Origin: DASVBJ01 sp036375895
GTDB taxonomy: Bacteria; Actinomycetota; Actinomycetes; JACCUZ01
NCBI GenBank assembly: GCA_036375895.1
Contig: DASVBJ010000117.1
Span: 1-15,077, forward strand
DNA: 15,077 nucleotides
Reading direction: 5' to 3'
Shown: positions 7,114-14,840 of the stretch, piece after piece
How positions within the stretch are numbered: position 1 is the first letter of the stretch
How the letters are laid out: the number at the start of each line of letters is the position of its first letter
Notes under the pieces: generated by a model
Seen by the model: the letters and a program-made list of their open reading frames with translations, nothing else
The model's database searches: none
Told to the model about the DNA's origin: nothing
Program-made: the position numbers and the translations under genes

Positions 7114-7164
7114 CTCCTGCCCCGACGGAACGTGCATGATCGCTGCCGGGAGGGGAGGCAGGGG
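7114..7164. terminator. Possible bidirectional stem-loop between convergent genes
   Basis: CTCCTGCC (7114-7121) can pair with GGCAGGGG (7157-7164) as an 8-bp stem with one G-U pair. It encloses the right copy of the 34-bp repeat in a 35-nt loop. It lies between the stops of the wHTH-nuclease gene and rel, which fits a shared terminator. The large loop and missing T tract make this weak. Confidence 0.25.
7122..7155 (-). repeat. 34-bp inverted repeat, right copy
   Basis: Exact reverse complement of 6018-6051, starting 8 bp after the stop of the wHTH-nuclease gene and ending 13 bp before the rel stop. Read from the rel side, the order (stop codon, C/G-rich stretch, then the core) mirrors that after the DUF349 stop on the other side. 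The GCCGGG...CCCGGC hairpin of the left units is not conserved here; the core containing GCGATCATGCACGTTCC is. Confidence 0.9.
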
Positions 7165-7168
7165 CGGG

Positions 7169-9688
7169 TCAGGTCTTGGTGCTGGTGACGCGGTGCGCGT
7201 CGAAGACACCGTCGACGCCGCGGACTGCCCGCAGCACGTGGCCGAGGTGGGTCGGGTCGCCCATCTCGAAGGTGAAGCGCGAGATGGCCACCCGGTCGCG
7301 GGTCGTGGTCACCGACGCCGACAGGATGTTGACGTGCTGGTCGGAGAGCACGCGGGTGATGTCCGACAGCAGGCGGGACCGGTCGAGCGCCTCGACCTGC
7401 ACGGCGACGAGGAACACCGACGACTGCGACGGTGCCCACTCGACCTCGATGAGCCGGCCGGGCTCGCCGGAGAGCGCCTGGGCGTTGACGCAGTCGGTGC
7501 GGTGCACCGACACGCCGCTCCCCCGCGTGACGAATCCGACGATCTTGTCGCCGGGCACCGGCGTGCAGCAGCGAGCCAGCTTGACCCAGATGTCGCTGGC
7601 TCCCTTGACCACCACACCGGGGTCGCCGGCGGACCGGGGCCGGCGGCGCGTGACACCCGGCGTGGTCACCTCGGCGAGGTCCTCGGTGGCGCCCTCCTCG
7701 CCACCCAGCGACTCGACGAGGCGGGACACCACGGACTGGGCGGAGACGTGGCTCTCGCCCACCGCGGCGTACAGCGCCGAGATGTCGGGGTAGCGCAGCT
7801 CGTGGGCCATCGCCGTGAGCGACTCGGTGGACATCAGGCGCTGGACCGGCAGGTTCTGCTTGCGCATCGCCTTGGCGATGGCGTCGCGACCCCGCTCGAT
7901 CGCCTCCTCGCGCCGCTCCTTGGAGAACCACGCCCTGATCTTGTTGCGGGCCCGCGGGCTCTTGACGAAGGTGAGCCAGTCGCGGCTGGGCCCGGCCCCC
8001 TGAGCCTTGGACGTGAAGATCTCGACGAGGTCGCCGTTGTCCAGCGCGCTCTCCAGCGGCACCAGGCGGCCGTTGACCCGAGCGCCGATGCACCGGTGGC
8101 CGACCTCGGTGTGCACGGCGTAGGCGAAGTCGACGGGGGTCGAGCCGGCCGGCAGCGAGATCACGTCACCCCTCGGGGTGAAGACGAACACCTCGGCCGA
8201 CTTCAGGTCGAAGCGCAGGCTCTCCAGGAACTCGCCCGGGTCCTCGGTCTCCCGCTGCCAGTCGAGCAGCTGGCGCAGCCAGGCCATGTCGTTGGCGGCC
8301 GCACCGTCGGCGACCGCGGCCTTGCCGCCCGCCCCGTGCCCGTCACCGCCGGCGGTGCCCCGGGCGGCGTCCTCCTTGTACTTCCAGTGGGCGGCGACGC
8401 CGTACTCGGCCCGGCGGTGCATCGCGAACGTCCGGATCTGCAGCTCGACGGGCTTGCCCTCGGGTCCGATGACCGTCGTGTGCAGCGACTGGTACATGTT
8501 GAACTTGGGCATCGCGATGTAGTCCTTGAACCGGCCCGGCACCGGGTTCCACCGCGCGTGGATGCTGCCCAGGGCGGCGTAGCAGTCGCGGACCGAGTCC
8601 ACGAGGACGCGGATGCCCATCAGGTCGTAGATGTCGGCGAAGTCGCGACCGCGGACGATCATCTTCTGGTAGATCGAGTAGTAGTGCTTCGGCCGCCCGG
8701 TCACCGACGCGCGGATCTTCGCCGCCCGCAGGTCGCCGGTCACGCTGTCGATCACGCCGCTGAGGTACTCGTCGCGGCTCGGCGCCCGGTCGGTGACCAG
8801 CCGCACGATCTCGTCGTAGACCTTCGGGTAGAGCGTGGCGAACGCGAGGTCCTCGAGCTCCCACTTGATGGTGTTCATGCCCAGGCGGTGAGCCAGCGGG
8901 GCGTAGATCTCCAGCGTCTCGCGCGCCGACCGCTCCGCCGAGGACGGCTTGACGTACTTGATCGTGCGCATGTTGTGCAGCCGGTCGGCCAGCTTGATGA
9001 CGAGCACCCTGATGTCGCGGGCCATCGCCACGACCATCTTGCGCACGGTCTCGGCCTGCGCGGACTCGCCGTACTTGACCTTGTCCAGCTTGGTCACGCC
9101 GTCGACGAGGTGGGCGATCTCGTCGCCGAAGTCGCGACGCAGTGCCTCCAGGGTGTACGGCGTGTCCTCGACCGTGTCGTGCAGCAGCGCCGCGCACAGC
9201 GTCGGCGGGGTCATGCCGAGCTCGGCCAGGATGGTCGTGACCGCCAGCGGGTGAGTGATGAACGGGTCGCCGCTCTTGCGCAGCTGCCCGCGATGGTGCA
9301 GCTCGGCGACGTCGTAGGCCCGTTCGAGTACGCGGAGGTCAGCCTTCGGGTGGGTGGTGCGGACGATGCGGAACAGCGGCTCCAGCACCGGGTTGACCGC
9401 TGCGCGCTGGGCGCCGAGCCGGGCCAGTCGCGCGCGCACCCGGTGCGCGGTCGGCGTGGACACCGAGCTGGGCGGGGCGCTCTCCGCGGCGTCCCGCTCG
9501 CCCGCGACGGGGGCCTCGGCCGTCATCTGCGCCGGCCGCCGGGCCTCGGTCGCGCCCGGCTCGAGGTCGCCGGGCGGCGGGGTGGGCGTGCCCGGTGGAG
9601 CCTCCGCCGCCGGCGGGGCGGTGGCGGCCCGTGCGTCCTCGGCGGCCTGGTCGATGTCGACCGGGCTGCTCGAGGGGGCATCGGCCAC
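7169..9688 (-). CDS. rel: Bifunctional (p)ppGpp synthetase/hydrolase (Rel)
   Basis: Makes and degrades the alarmone (p)ppGpp in the stringent response; 839 aa from the GTG at 9688. Domains in order: a disordered Pro/Ala/Glu-rich extension (about 1-80); an HD hydrolase domain with the intact metal site HDTVED (170-175); a synthetase domain (GRPKHYYSIYQKM, PGRFKDYIAMPKFNMYQSLH, ELQIRTFAMH); a TGS domain (VFVFTPRGDVISLPAGSTPV); and a C-terminal ACT domain. The RFKD motif (386-389) is the RXKD form of bifunctional Rel, as opposed to EXDD of synthetase-only RelA. I prefer the GTG at 9688 over the in-frame GTG at 9694 because AGGAG is 5 nt before it and overlaps the other. It lies 3' of apt, the usual actinomycete order, and is convergent with the wHTH-nuclease gene. 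Confidence 0.97.
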   Translation of the reverse strand: MADAPSSSPVDIDQAAEDARAATAPPAAEAPPGTPTPPPGDLEPGATEARRPAQMTAEAPVAGERDAAESAPPSSVSTPTAHRVRARLARLGAQRAAVNPVLEPLFRIVRTTHPKADLRVLERAYDVAELHHRGQLRKSGDPFITHPLAVTTILAELGMTPPTLCAALLHDTVEDTPYTLEALRRDFGDEIAHLVDGVTKLDKVKYGESAQAETVRKMVVAMARDIRVLVIKLADRLHNMRTIKYVKPSSAERSARETLEIYAPLAHRLGMNTIKWELEDLAFATLYPKVYDEIVRLVTDRAPSRDEYLSGVIDSVTGDLRAAKIRASVTGRPKHYYSIYQKMIVRGRDFADIYDLMGIRVLVDSVRDCYAALGSIHARWNPVPGRFKDYIAMPKFNMYQSLHTTVIGPEGKPVELQIRTFAMHRRAEYGVAAHWKYKEDAARGTAGGDGHGAGGKAAVADGAAANDMAWLRQLLDWQRETEDPGEFLESLRFDLKSAEVFVFTPRGDVISLPAGSTPVDFAYAVHTEVGHRCIGARVNGRLVPLESALDNGDLVEIFTSKAQGAGPSRDWLTFVKSPRARNKIRAWFSKERREEAIERGRDAIAKAMRKQNLPVQRLMSTESLTAMAHELRYPDISALYAAVGESHVSAQSVVSRLVESLGGEEGATEDLAEVTTPGVTRRRPRSAGDPGVVVKGASDIWVKLARCCTPVPGDKIVGFVTRGSGVSVHRTDCVNAQALSGEPGRLIEVEWAPSQSSVFLVAVQVEALDRSRLLSDITRVLSDQHVNILSASVTTTRDRVAISRFTFEMGDPTHLGHVLRAVRGVDGVFDAHRVTSTKT

Positions 9689-9693
9689 GTGCA

Positions 9694-9698
9694 CTCCT
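9694..9698 (-). promoter_or_regulatory. Ribosome binding site deciding the rel start
   Basis: AGGAG on the minus strand is followed by TGCAC and then the GTG at 9688, a 5-nt spacing. The alternative GTG at 9694-9692 overlaps this site, so it is unlikely to be the start. Confidence 0.6.
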
Positions 9699-9725
9699 GC
9701 CGGTGTCGGGGACGACTGACTCCCG

Positions 9726-9731
9726 AGTCTA
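9726..9731 (-). promoter_or_regulatory. Possible -10 element of rel
   Basis: TAGACT on the minus strand lies in the 68-bp apt-rel gap and would give a leader of about 30 nt. It is part of a 14-mer, CGGCAGGTAGACTC, that recurs exactly ahead of yajC (13820-13833). The -35 region is weak. rel may be expressed both by read-through from apt and from this site. Confidence 0.4.
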
Positions 9732-9756
9732 CCTGCCGGGTTGCTACCCGCAGCCG

Positions 9757-10323
9757 TCAGACGGTGAGCAGAGCGTGCACGTCGACGTCGGTGAGCCGGT
9801 CTCGACCGGCGAGGAAGCCGAGCTCCATCAGCACCGAGACGCCGAGGACCTCGGCGCCGGCCCGGCGTACGAGCCCGATCGTGGCCTCGACGGTGCCGCC
9901 GGTGGCCAGCACGTCGTCGACGATGAGCACCCGGTCGCCGGGCTCGAAGGCGTCCGCGTGGACCTCGAGCACCGCCTCGCCGTACTCCAGCTGGTAGGAC
10001 GCCTCGAGCGTCTCGCCGGGGAGCTTGCCCTTCTTCCGCACGGGGACGAAGCCCGCGCCCATGTGGTAGGCGACCGGCGAGGCCAGGATGAAGCCGCGCG
10101 CCTCGATGCCGACGACCTTGTGGGCGGTGCCTCGTCCGTGGTGGGCCACGATGGCGTCCACCGCTCCCGCGAAGGCCACGTGGTCCGCGAGCAGCGGCGC
10201 GATGTCCTTGAAGAGGACCCCCTCGCGCGGGTAGTCGGGCACGTCCCGGATGCGGCTGAGCATCAGCGCGGACAGGTCGTGGCGACCGTGGCCCGGCTCG
10301 GCGCGGTGGGCCTCTGCGGACAT
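9757..10323 (-). CDS. apt: Adenine phosphoribosyltransferase
   Basis: Converts adenine and PRPP to AMP and pyrophosphate in purine salvage; 188 aa. The PRPP-binding loop VLIVDDVLATGGT is at residues 132-144. Other family features are PREGVLFKDIAPLL (32-45), VGIEARGFILASPVA (71-85), and RKKGKLPGET (96-105), the substrate hood. The first 20 residues are a short variable extension. The ATG overlaps the secF stop by one base (TGATG), which indicates coupled translation with the sec genes. Apt next to rel is common in actinomycetes, linking purine supply with an alarmone made from GTP/GDP; that functional link is inference. Confidence 0.97.
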   Translation of the reverse strand: MSAEAHRAEPGHGRHDLSALMLSRIRDVPDYPREGVLFKDIAPLLADHVAFAGAVDAIVAHHGRGTAHKVVGIEARGFILASPVAYHMGAGFVPVRKKGKLPGETLEASYQLEYGEAVLEVHADAFEPGDRVLIVDDVLATGGTVEATIGLVRRAGAEVLGVSVLMELGFLAGRDRLTDVDVHALLTV

Positions 10324-11501
10324 CAGCGCCGCTTCTTCCCGCCGGGCCGGTTCTTCGGGTTGCGCTTCGGCTGGCTGCGCTGGGCGCCGCCGGCCGGTCG
10401 GCCGGCCGGGCGTCCCGAGGGGCCGCGCGTGGCCGCGGCCGCTGCGGGCTCCGGCTCGCCCTTCCCCTCGGCCTCGGCCTCCGCGGTGTCCTCCATGACC
10501 GGCGCAGCCGCCTTCTCCGTCTTGGCTGCGGCCACCTTGCCGCCCTTGCGGGCCGCCACCCGGCGGGCGAGGGCCTGCATGGCCGGCTCGCGCTCCTTGA
10601 ACCCGGCGAGCAGCGGTGTGGCCACGAAGATGGAGGAGTAGGTGCCGGCGGCGACGCCGACGAACAGCGCGAGTGCGAGGTCCTTCAGCGGGCCGGAGCC
10701 GAGCATGACGGTGCCCGCGAAGAGGATCGCGCCGATCGGCAGCAGGGCGACCACCGACGTGTTGATCGACCGCACCAGAGTCTGGTTGACAGCGAGGTTG
10801 GCCGCCTCGCTGTAGGTCATCCGGCTGCCACCGGCGATGCCCTGGGTGTTCTCCTTGACCTTGTCGAAGACCACGACCGTGTCGTAGAGCGAGTAGCCGA
10901 GGATCGTCAGGAAGCCGATCACGGTCGCAGGCGTGACCTCGAAGCCGACGAGGGAGTAGATGCCGGCCGTGATGACGAGGTCGTGCACGAGCGCGATCAT
11001 CGCGGCCGCGCCCATCTTCCACTCGAAGTACAGCGACAAGAAGAGCATGACGCCGAACAGGAAGATGATCAGCGCGCGCAGTGCCTTGGTGCTGATGTCC
11101 TTGCCCCAGCTCGGCCCGATGAACTGCGTGCTCACCTCGTCGGTGCTCACCTTGAACCGCTGGGCCAGCTTGTCGCGGATCTCCTGCGACTGGTCGGCCG
11201 TGAGCTTCTGGGTCTGGGCACGGACGGTGTTGTTGCCCACCGACTGCACCGTGATCTGGCCCTTGTCCACGTCGTTGACGACGTCGAGCACGGCGCCCTC
11301 GCTGACGGTGGGCCCGCTGACCCGGAACTCGGCGCCGCCCCGGAACTCGATGCCGAGGGTCAACCCGCGGAACATCAGCGAGCCGATCGAGACGACCAGG
11401 AGGACGGCGGAGATGGCGTACCAGATGCGCCGCCGGGCGATGAAGTCGTAGGACACCTCGCCCTGGTAGAGCTTGGCTCCAAGCGTGCCCATCCGGGACA
11501 T
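10323..11501 (-). CDS. secF: Protein translocase subunit SecF
   Basis: Membrane partner of SecD that uses the proton gradient to pull proteins through SecYEG; 392 aa. The first membrane segment is at about 27-45, followed by RGLTLGIEFRGGAEF (45-59), the usual P1-head motif. Five more membrane segments follow between about 142 and 300. Conserved GYSLYDTVVVFDKVKEN (202-218) and RSINTSVVALLPIGAILFAG (244-263) are diagnostic of SecF. Residues about 301-392 form a cytoplasmic tail rich in Ala, Glu, Pro and, at the end, Lys/Arg (SQPKRNPKNRPGGKKRR), likely disordered. I chose the ATG at 11501 because AGGAGG lies 4 nt upstream; it overlaps the secD stop (TGATG). Confidence 0.97.
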   Translation of the reverse strand: MSRMGTLGAKLYQGEVSYDFIARRRIWYAISAVLLVVSIGSLMFRGLTLGIEFRGGAEFRVSGPTVSEGAVLDVVNDVDKGQITVQSVGNNTVRAQTQKLTADQSQEIRDKLAQRFKVSTDEVSTQFIGPSWGKDISTKALRALIIFLFGVMLFLSLYFEWKMGAAAMIALVHDLVITAGIYSLVGFEVTPATVIGFLTILGYSLYDTVVVFDKVKENTQGIAGGSRMTYSEAANLAVNQTLVRSINTSVVALLPIGAILFAGTVMLGSGPLKDLALALFVGVAAGTYSSIFVATPLLAGFKEREPAMQALARRVAARKGGKVAAAKTEKAAAPVMEDTAEAEAEGKGEPEPAAAAATRGPSGRPAGRPAGGAQRSQPKRNPKNRPGGKKRR

Positions 11502-13288
11502 CAGGCCTCCTTGGCTGTGGTCGGGCGGCGCCGCGGGGTGGCCGCGGGCTCGCTCGGGCTCCGCCGTTCGATCCCGAGGTGCTTGGGGTCGAGACCGGAC
11601 AGACGGTGCCCGCCGCCGTAGAACTTCGTCCGGGCCAGCGTCGCGACCAGCGGCTTGGTGAAGAGGAAGACGACCGCGACGTCGACCAGCGTCGTCAGAC
11701 CGAGCGTGAACGCGAAGCCGCGCACCCCGCCGACCGACAGCACGTACAGGACGACCGCCGCGAGGAACGAGACGAAGTCGGCGGCGAGGATCGTACGCCG
11801 GGCCCGCACCCACCCCGTCTCGACGGCCACCCGCAGGGTCTTGCCGTCCCGGACCTCGTCTCTGAGTCGTTCGAAGAACACGACGAACGAGTCGGCGGTG
11901 ATGCCGATGGCCACGATGAGACCGGCGACGCCGGCCAGGCTCAGCCGGAACCCGATCTGCCAGCCCAGCAGGACCACGAGCCCGTAGGTGATCAGCGCGG
12001 CCACTCCCAGGCTGGCCACGGCGACGAGACCGAGGCCGCGGTAGTAGAGCAGCAGGTAGAGGACGACCAGCGCGAGCCCGATCGCGCCGGCGACCAGGCC
12101 GGCGTACAGCTGGTCGCCACCGAGTGTCGGCGACACCTCCTGCACCTCACCGGGGTCGAACGTCAGCGGCAGCGCGCCGTACTTGAGGACGTTCGCCAGG
12201 TCGCGGGCCTCCTTCTGGCTGAAGTTGCCCTCGATCTGCGCGTTGCCGCCGGTGATCGGCCCGTTGTTGAGGCCCGGCGCCGACACCACCAGCCCGTCCA
12301 GGACGATGCCGAAGCGGTTCTGCGGCGGCTGGAGCGCCGCGAGCCGGGTGGTCGTGTCGGCGAACTTCTTCGAGCCCTTGCCGGTGAAGTTGAGCTGGAC
12401 GATCCAGCCGCCCGTGGCGACACCCTGGCTGTTCTGGCTGAGCGTCGCGTCGGCACCCTTCACGTCGGTGCCGAGCACCTCCGCCGGCCCGAGGATGTAC
12501 TTCTCGGACCCGTCGTCGGCGCAGGTGACGAGCGGCTTCTTGGGATCGTCACCACCGGCCTGGCGCAGCGTGGTCTGCAGCTTGGCCAGGTTGCCGCAGT
12601 CGAGGGCCGCGAACTCCTGCTGCAGCTGCGGGGTGATGCCCGAGCTCCCGGCGGCCGGCGCCGGCGTGGCGGCCGGTGGCGCGGTGGGCGTGGGCGCGGG
12701 GGTCGTCGTCGGCGCCGCCCGCAGCGCCTTGGGCACGGCCCGCCCGTTGGTCGACTGGCTGGGCGCCGGGGTGGCGGTCGACGACGCCTTCGGGGTCGCG
12801 GAGCCGGTCGGGCTCGGCGAGCCGCTGGGAGCGGGCGAGCCGGTGGCGGTCGGGCTGCTGGCCGACGTCCCGGCGGCTGCCACCAGCACCGGCCGGAACC
12901 GCAGCTCGGCGGTACGCCGGACGGTGTTGAGGATGTCCTTGTTCCGCTTGCCGGGCACCGAGATGACGATGTTGTTGCCGGCCGTCGTCACCTCGGCCTC
13001 CGCGACGCCGAAGCTGTCCACGCGGGAGCGGATGATCTCGACGGCCCGGTCGAGCGCCTGTGGCGTGATCTTGCCGGTCTGGCCGGGCGCGACCCGGGGC
13101 GTGAGGATGATGCTCGTGCCGCCCTCCAGGTCGAGGCCCAGGCGAGGGCTGTACTTGTCCCCGAGGGCCTGCTTCTGGGTGCCGAGCGAGTCGGGGGCCG
13201 CGACCCAGATCAGACCGAACACGAGCGCGATGAGCACGCCCAGGACCATGATTGACCGGCCTGGCCGCGTCGATCTTGGTGTTGCCAC
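11501..13288 (-). CDS. secD: Protein translocase subunit SecD
   Basis: Larger half of the SecDF export accessory complex; 595 aa. Membrane segment 1 is at about 12-31. The large exported P1 region follows, with GLDLEGGTSIILTP (51-64), RSRVDSFGVAEAEV (87-100) and GIVLDGLVVSAPGL (327-340). Five membrane segments lie between about 396 and 550, with ITADSFVVFFERLRDE (463-478) corresponding to the conserved D-x-x-V-x-x-F-E-R motif. A Ser/Thr/Pro/Ala-rich, probably unstructured insertion (about 139-217) interrupts the exported domain. Two cysteines (231, 256) in the same region could form a disulfide. The GTG at 13288 has AGGGGAG about 10 nt upstream, a rather long spacing; an ATG 13 codons downstream lies just before the membrane segment and is the alternative. 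Confidence 0.96.
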   Translation of the reverse strand: MATPRSTRPGRSIMVLGVLIALVFGLIWVAAPDSLGTQKQALGDKYSPRLGLDLEGGTSIILTPRVAPGQTGKITPQALDRAVEIIRSRVDSFGVAEAEVTTAGNNIVISVPGKRNKDILNTVRRTAELRFRPVLVAAAGTSASSPTATGSPAPSGSPSPTGSATPKASSTATPAPSQSTNGRAVPKALRAAPTTTPAPTPTAPPAATPAPAAGSSGITPQLQQEFAALDCGNLAKLQTTLRQAGGDDPKKPLVTCADDGSEKYILGPAEVLGTDVKGADATLSQNSQGVATGGWIVQLNFTGKGSKKFADTTTRLAALQPPQNRFGIVLDGLVVSAPGLNNGPITGGNAQIEGNFSQKEARDLANVLKYGALPLTFDPGEVQEVSPTLGGDQLYAGLVAGAIGLALVVLYLLLYYRGLGLVAVASLGVAALITYGLVVLLGWQIGFRLSLAGVAGLIVAIGITADSFVVFFERLRDEVRDGKTLRVAVETGWVRARRTILAADFVSFLAAVVLYVLSVGGVRGFAFTLGLTTLVDVAVVFLFTKPLVATLARTKFYGGGHRLSGLDPKHLGIERRSPSEPAATPRRRPTTAKEA

Positions 13289-13318
13289 GTCGAAGTCTCT
13301 CCCCTGCTCGATGCGCTC

Positions 13319-13366
13319 GCCGGTGTCTGGTGCCGGCTACCCGTGGGCCCGCCTCTGCCGGCCGGC
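13319..13366. promoter_or_regulatory. GC-rich dyads in the yajC-secD gap
   Basis: The 112-bp gap between yajC and secD holds GCCGGTGTCTGGTGCCGGC (5-bp stem, 13320-13338) and the perfect palindrome GCCGGCCGGC (13357-13366). They could form RNA structure in the secD leader, for example a partial terminator that sets secDF level relative to yajC. No T tract and no leader peptide ORF is visible on the minus strand. Confidence 0.2.
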
Positions 13367-13400
13367 CCCCGCGCTGCTGTCGCGTCCGTCGTTCCCCGGG

Positions 13401-13760
13401 CTACTCGGGCCGCGGGCGGCCGTCGCCCGGGCTGTGGTCGTCAGGCTCGGTTTCGGCGGGTCCCGCGGACCCCGTCTCGTCGCCGGTCTCGTCGGCCGGC
13501 GCGGCCGGGATGATGCGGGCAACCGCCTGCTTTGCCCAGCGCATGGTCACGCCGGGCGCCACCTCGAGGACCACCACATCGTCCTCAACGGCCGAGACCG
13601 TCGCATGGAGCCCGGAGGTGGTCATCACGTGCTGACCGGGCGCGAGCTCGCGCTGCAGGCTCAGCTGCTGGCGCTGCCGGTTGCGGGCAGGACGGATGAT
13701 CAGCAGCCAGAAGGCCAGCAGGATGATGATGAACGGCAGCAGCGCGCCGAGGTCGCTCAC
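13401..13760 (-). CDS. yajC: Preprotein translocase subunit YajC
   Basis: Small single-pass membrane protein of the SecDF-YajC complex; 119 aa. The membrane segment is at about 6-22 (ALLPFIIILLAFWLLII), followed by the typical RPARNRQRQQ basic stretch and the conserved LAPGQHVMTTSGLHATVSAV region (39-58). The last 30 residues (DETGDETGSAGPAETEPDD and onward) are acidic and probably disordered, as in other actinomycete YajC. The GTG at 13760 is accepted because homology starts there, although the nearest strong purine run (GGAAGG) is about 12 nt upstream. It is followed by secD after 112 bp and preceded by ruvB after 63 bp. Confidence 0.93.
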   Translation of the reverse strand: MSDLGALLPFIIILLAFWLLIIRPARNRQRQQLSLQRELAPGQHVMTTSGLHATVSAVEDDVVVLEVAPGVTMRWAKQAVARIIPAAPADETGDETGSAGPAETEPDDHSPGDGRPRPE

Positions 13761-13820
13761 GGTGGTGCGAGTCCTTCCGGAAGGCGGAGGTCGGCGGAGG
13801 TCGTCCGCTGACCGCGCGGG

Positions 13821-13826
13821 AGTCTA
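13821..13826 (-). promoter_or_regulatory. Possible -10 element for yajC-secDF, overlapping ruvB stop
   Basis: The minus-strand TAGACT includes the ruvB stop codon (TAG, 13826-13824). It sits in the same 14-mer, CGGCAGGTAGACTC, seen ahead of rel. A start about 7 nt downstream would give a leader of about 54 nt. Because the hexamer is partly coding, conservation as a promoter is less certain than for rel. Confidence 0.35.
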
Positions 13827-14840
13827 CCTGCCGCCCGCCTCGTCGGCGTCGTCGAACAGGCCAGGAGGCGGCGCGGGGGCCAGCGTCTTCGGCGGGGTGA
13901 GCCCCAGATGGGTCCACGCGGCCGCGGTCGCGACCCGTCCCCGGGGCGTGCGGGCCAGCAGCCCGGCACGCACGAGGAAGGGCTCTGCCACCTCCTCGAC
14001 CGTCTCGCGCTCCTCGCCGACGGCGACCGCGAGGGTGGAGACCCCGACCGGCCCGCCGCCGAACCGGCTGACCAGGGCGTCCAGCACGCCGCGGTCGAGC
14101 CGGTCGAGCCCCTGCTCGTCGACCTCGTAGACCTCGAGGGCGGCCTGGGCCACGGCCCGCGTCACCACCCCGTCGGCCTTGACCTGGGCGTAGTCGCGGA
14201 CCCGGCGCAGCAGCCGGTTGGCGATCCGGGGGGTACCGCGGGAGCGCCGCCCGATCTCGATCGAGCCCTCCTCCGTGATCGGCACGTCGAGGATGCGCGC
14301 GGACCGCGCGATGATCTGCTCCAGCTCGCCGGGGTCGTAGAAGTCCATGTGCGCGGTGAACCCGAACCGGTCGCGCAGCGGCCCGGTCAACAACCCGGCC
14401 CGGGTCGTCGCCCCGACGAGGGTGAACGGCGCGAGATCGAGCGGAAGCGCGGTGGCGCCGGGCCCCTTGCCGACCACGACGTCGACGCGGAAGTCCTCCA
14501 TCGCCATGTAGAGCAGTTCCTCGGCCGGGCGCGCGATGCGGTGGATCTCGTCGATGAACAGGACCTCGCCCTCGCCGAGGCTGGTGAGCAGCGCCGCGAG
14601 ATCACCGGCCCGCTCGATCGCCGGACCGCTCGTGACCCGGATCGCGCTGCCCAGCTCTGCGGCGATGATCATGGCGAGGCTCGTCTTGCCGAGTCCCGGC
14701 GGGCCGGACAGCAGCACGTGATCGGGCGGGCGGTTGCGGCGCAGCGCGCTCTCGAGGACGAGCTGCAGCTGCTCGCGCACCTTGGACTGGCCGACGAACT
14801 CCTCGAGCCGCTTCGGGCGCAGCGATGCCTCGACGTCGCG
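13824..14840 (-). CDS. ruvB: Holliday junction branch migration ATPase RuvB, 5' end lost at a junction
   Basis: Hexameric AAA+ motor that, with RuvA, drives branch migration of Holliday junctions. Recognisable homology starts at RDVEASLRPKRLEEFVGQSK (14840-14781) and runs to the normal C-terminus. Numbered from the internal GTG at 14780, Walker A GPPGLGKT is at 26-33, Walker B LFIDEIH at 74-80, sensor 1 VGATTRAG at 122-129 and the arginine finger GPLRDRFG at 133-140. The C-terminal winged helix (FGGGPVGVSTLAVAVGEERE region) is complete. About 20 N-terminal residues and the true start are missing because the sequence changes abruptly at about 14834-14846 into a second ruvB copy in another frame. 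The internal GTG is unlikely to be the native start. yajC follows after 63 bp; ruvA would be expected upstream. Confidence 0.93.
   Translation of the reverse strand, partial: RDVEASLRPKRLEEFVGQSKVREQLQLVLESALRRNRPPDHVLLSGPPGLGKTSLAMIIAAELGSAIRVTSGPAIERAGDLAALLTSLGEGEVLFIDEIHRIARPAEELLYMAMEDFRVDVVVGKGPGATALPLDLAPFTLVGATTRAGLLTGPLRDRFGFTAHMDFYDPGELEQIIARSARILDVPITEEGSIEIGRRSRGTPRIANRLLRRVRDYAQVKADGVVTRAVAQAALEVYEVDEQGLDRLDRGVLDALVSRFGGGPVGVSTLAVAVGEERETVEEVAEPFLVRAGLLARTPRGRVATAAAWTHLGLTPPKTLAPAPPPGLFDDADEAGGR

Noticed and set aside
5956..7168. Insertion sequence
   Set aside because: No transposase frame is present and no target-site duplication was seen outside the inverted repeats. Recorded instead as a repeat-flanked cassette.
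6521..9997. Very long plus-strand open frame opposite rel
   Set aside because: It is antisense to the fully recognisable Rel protein, and its translation is Arg/Val/Gly/Asp-rich with no family resemblance. Long shadow frames are normal at this GC content.
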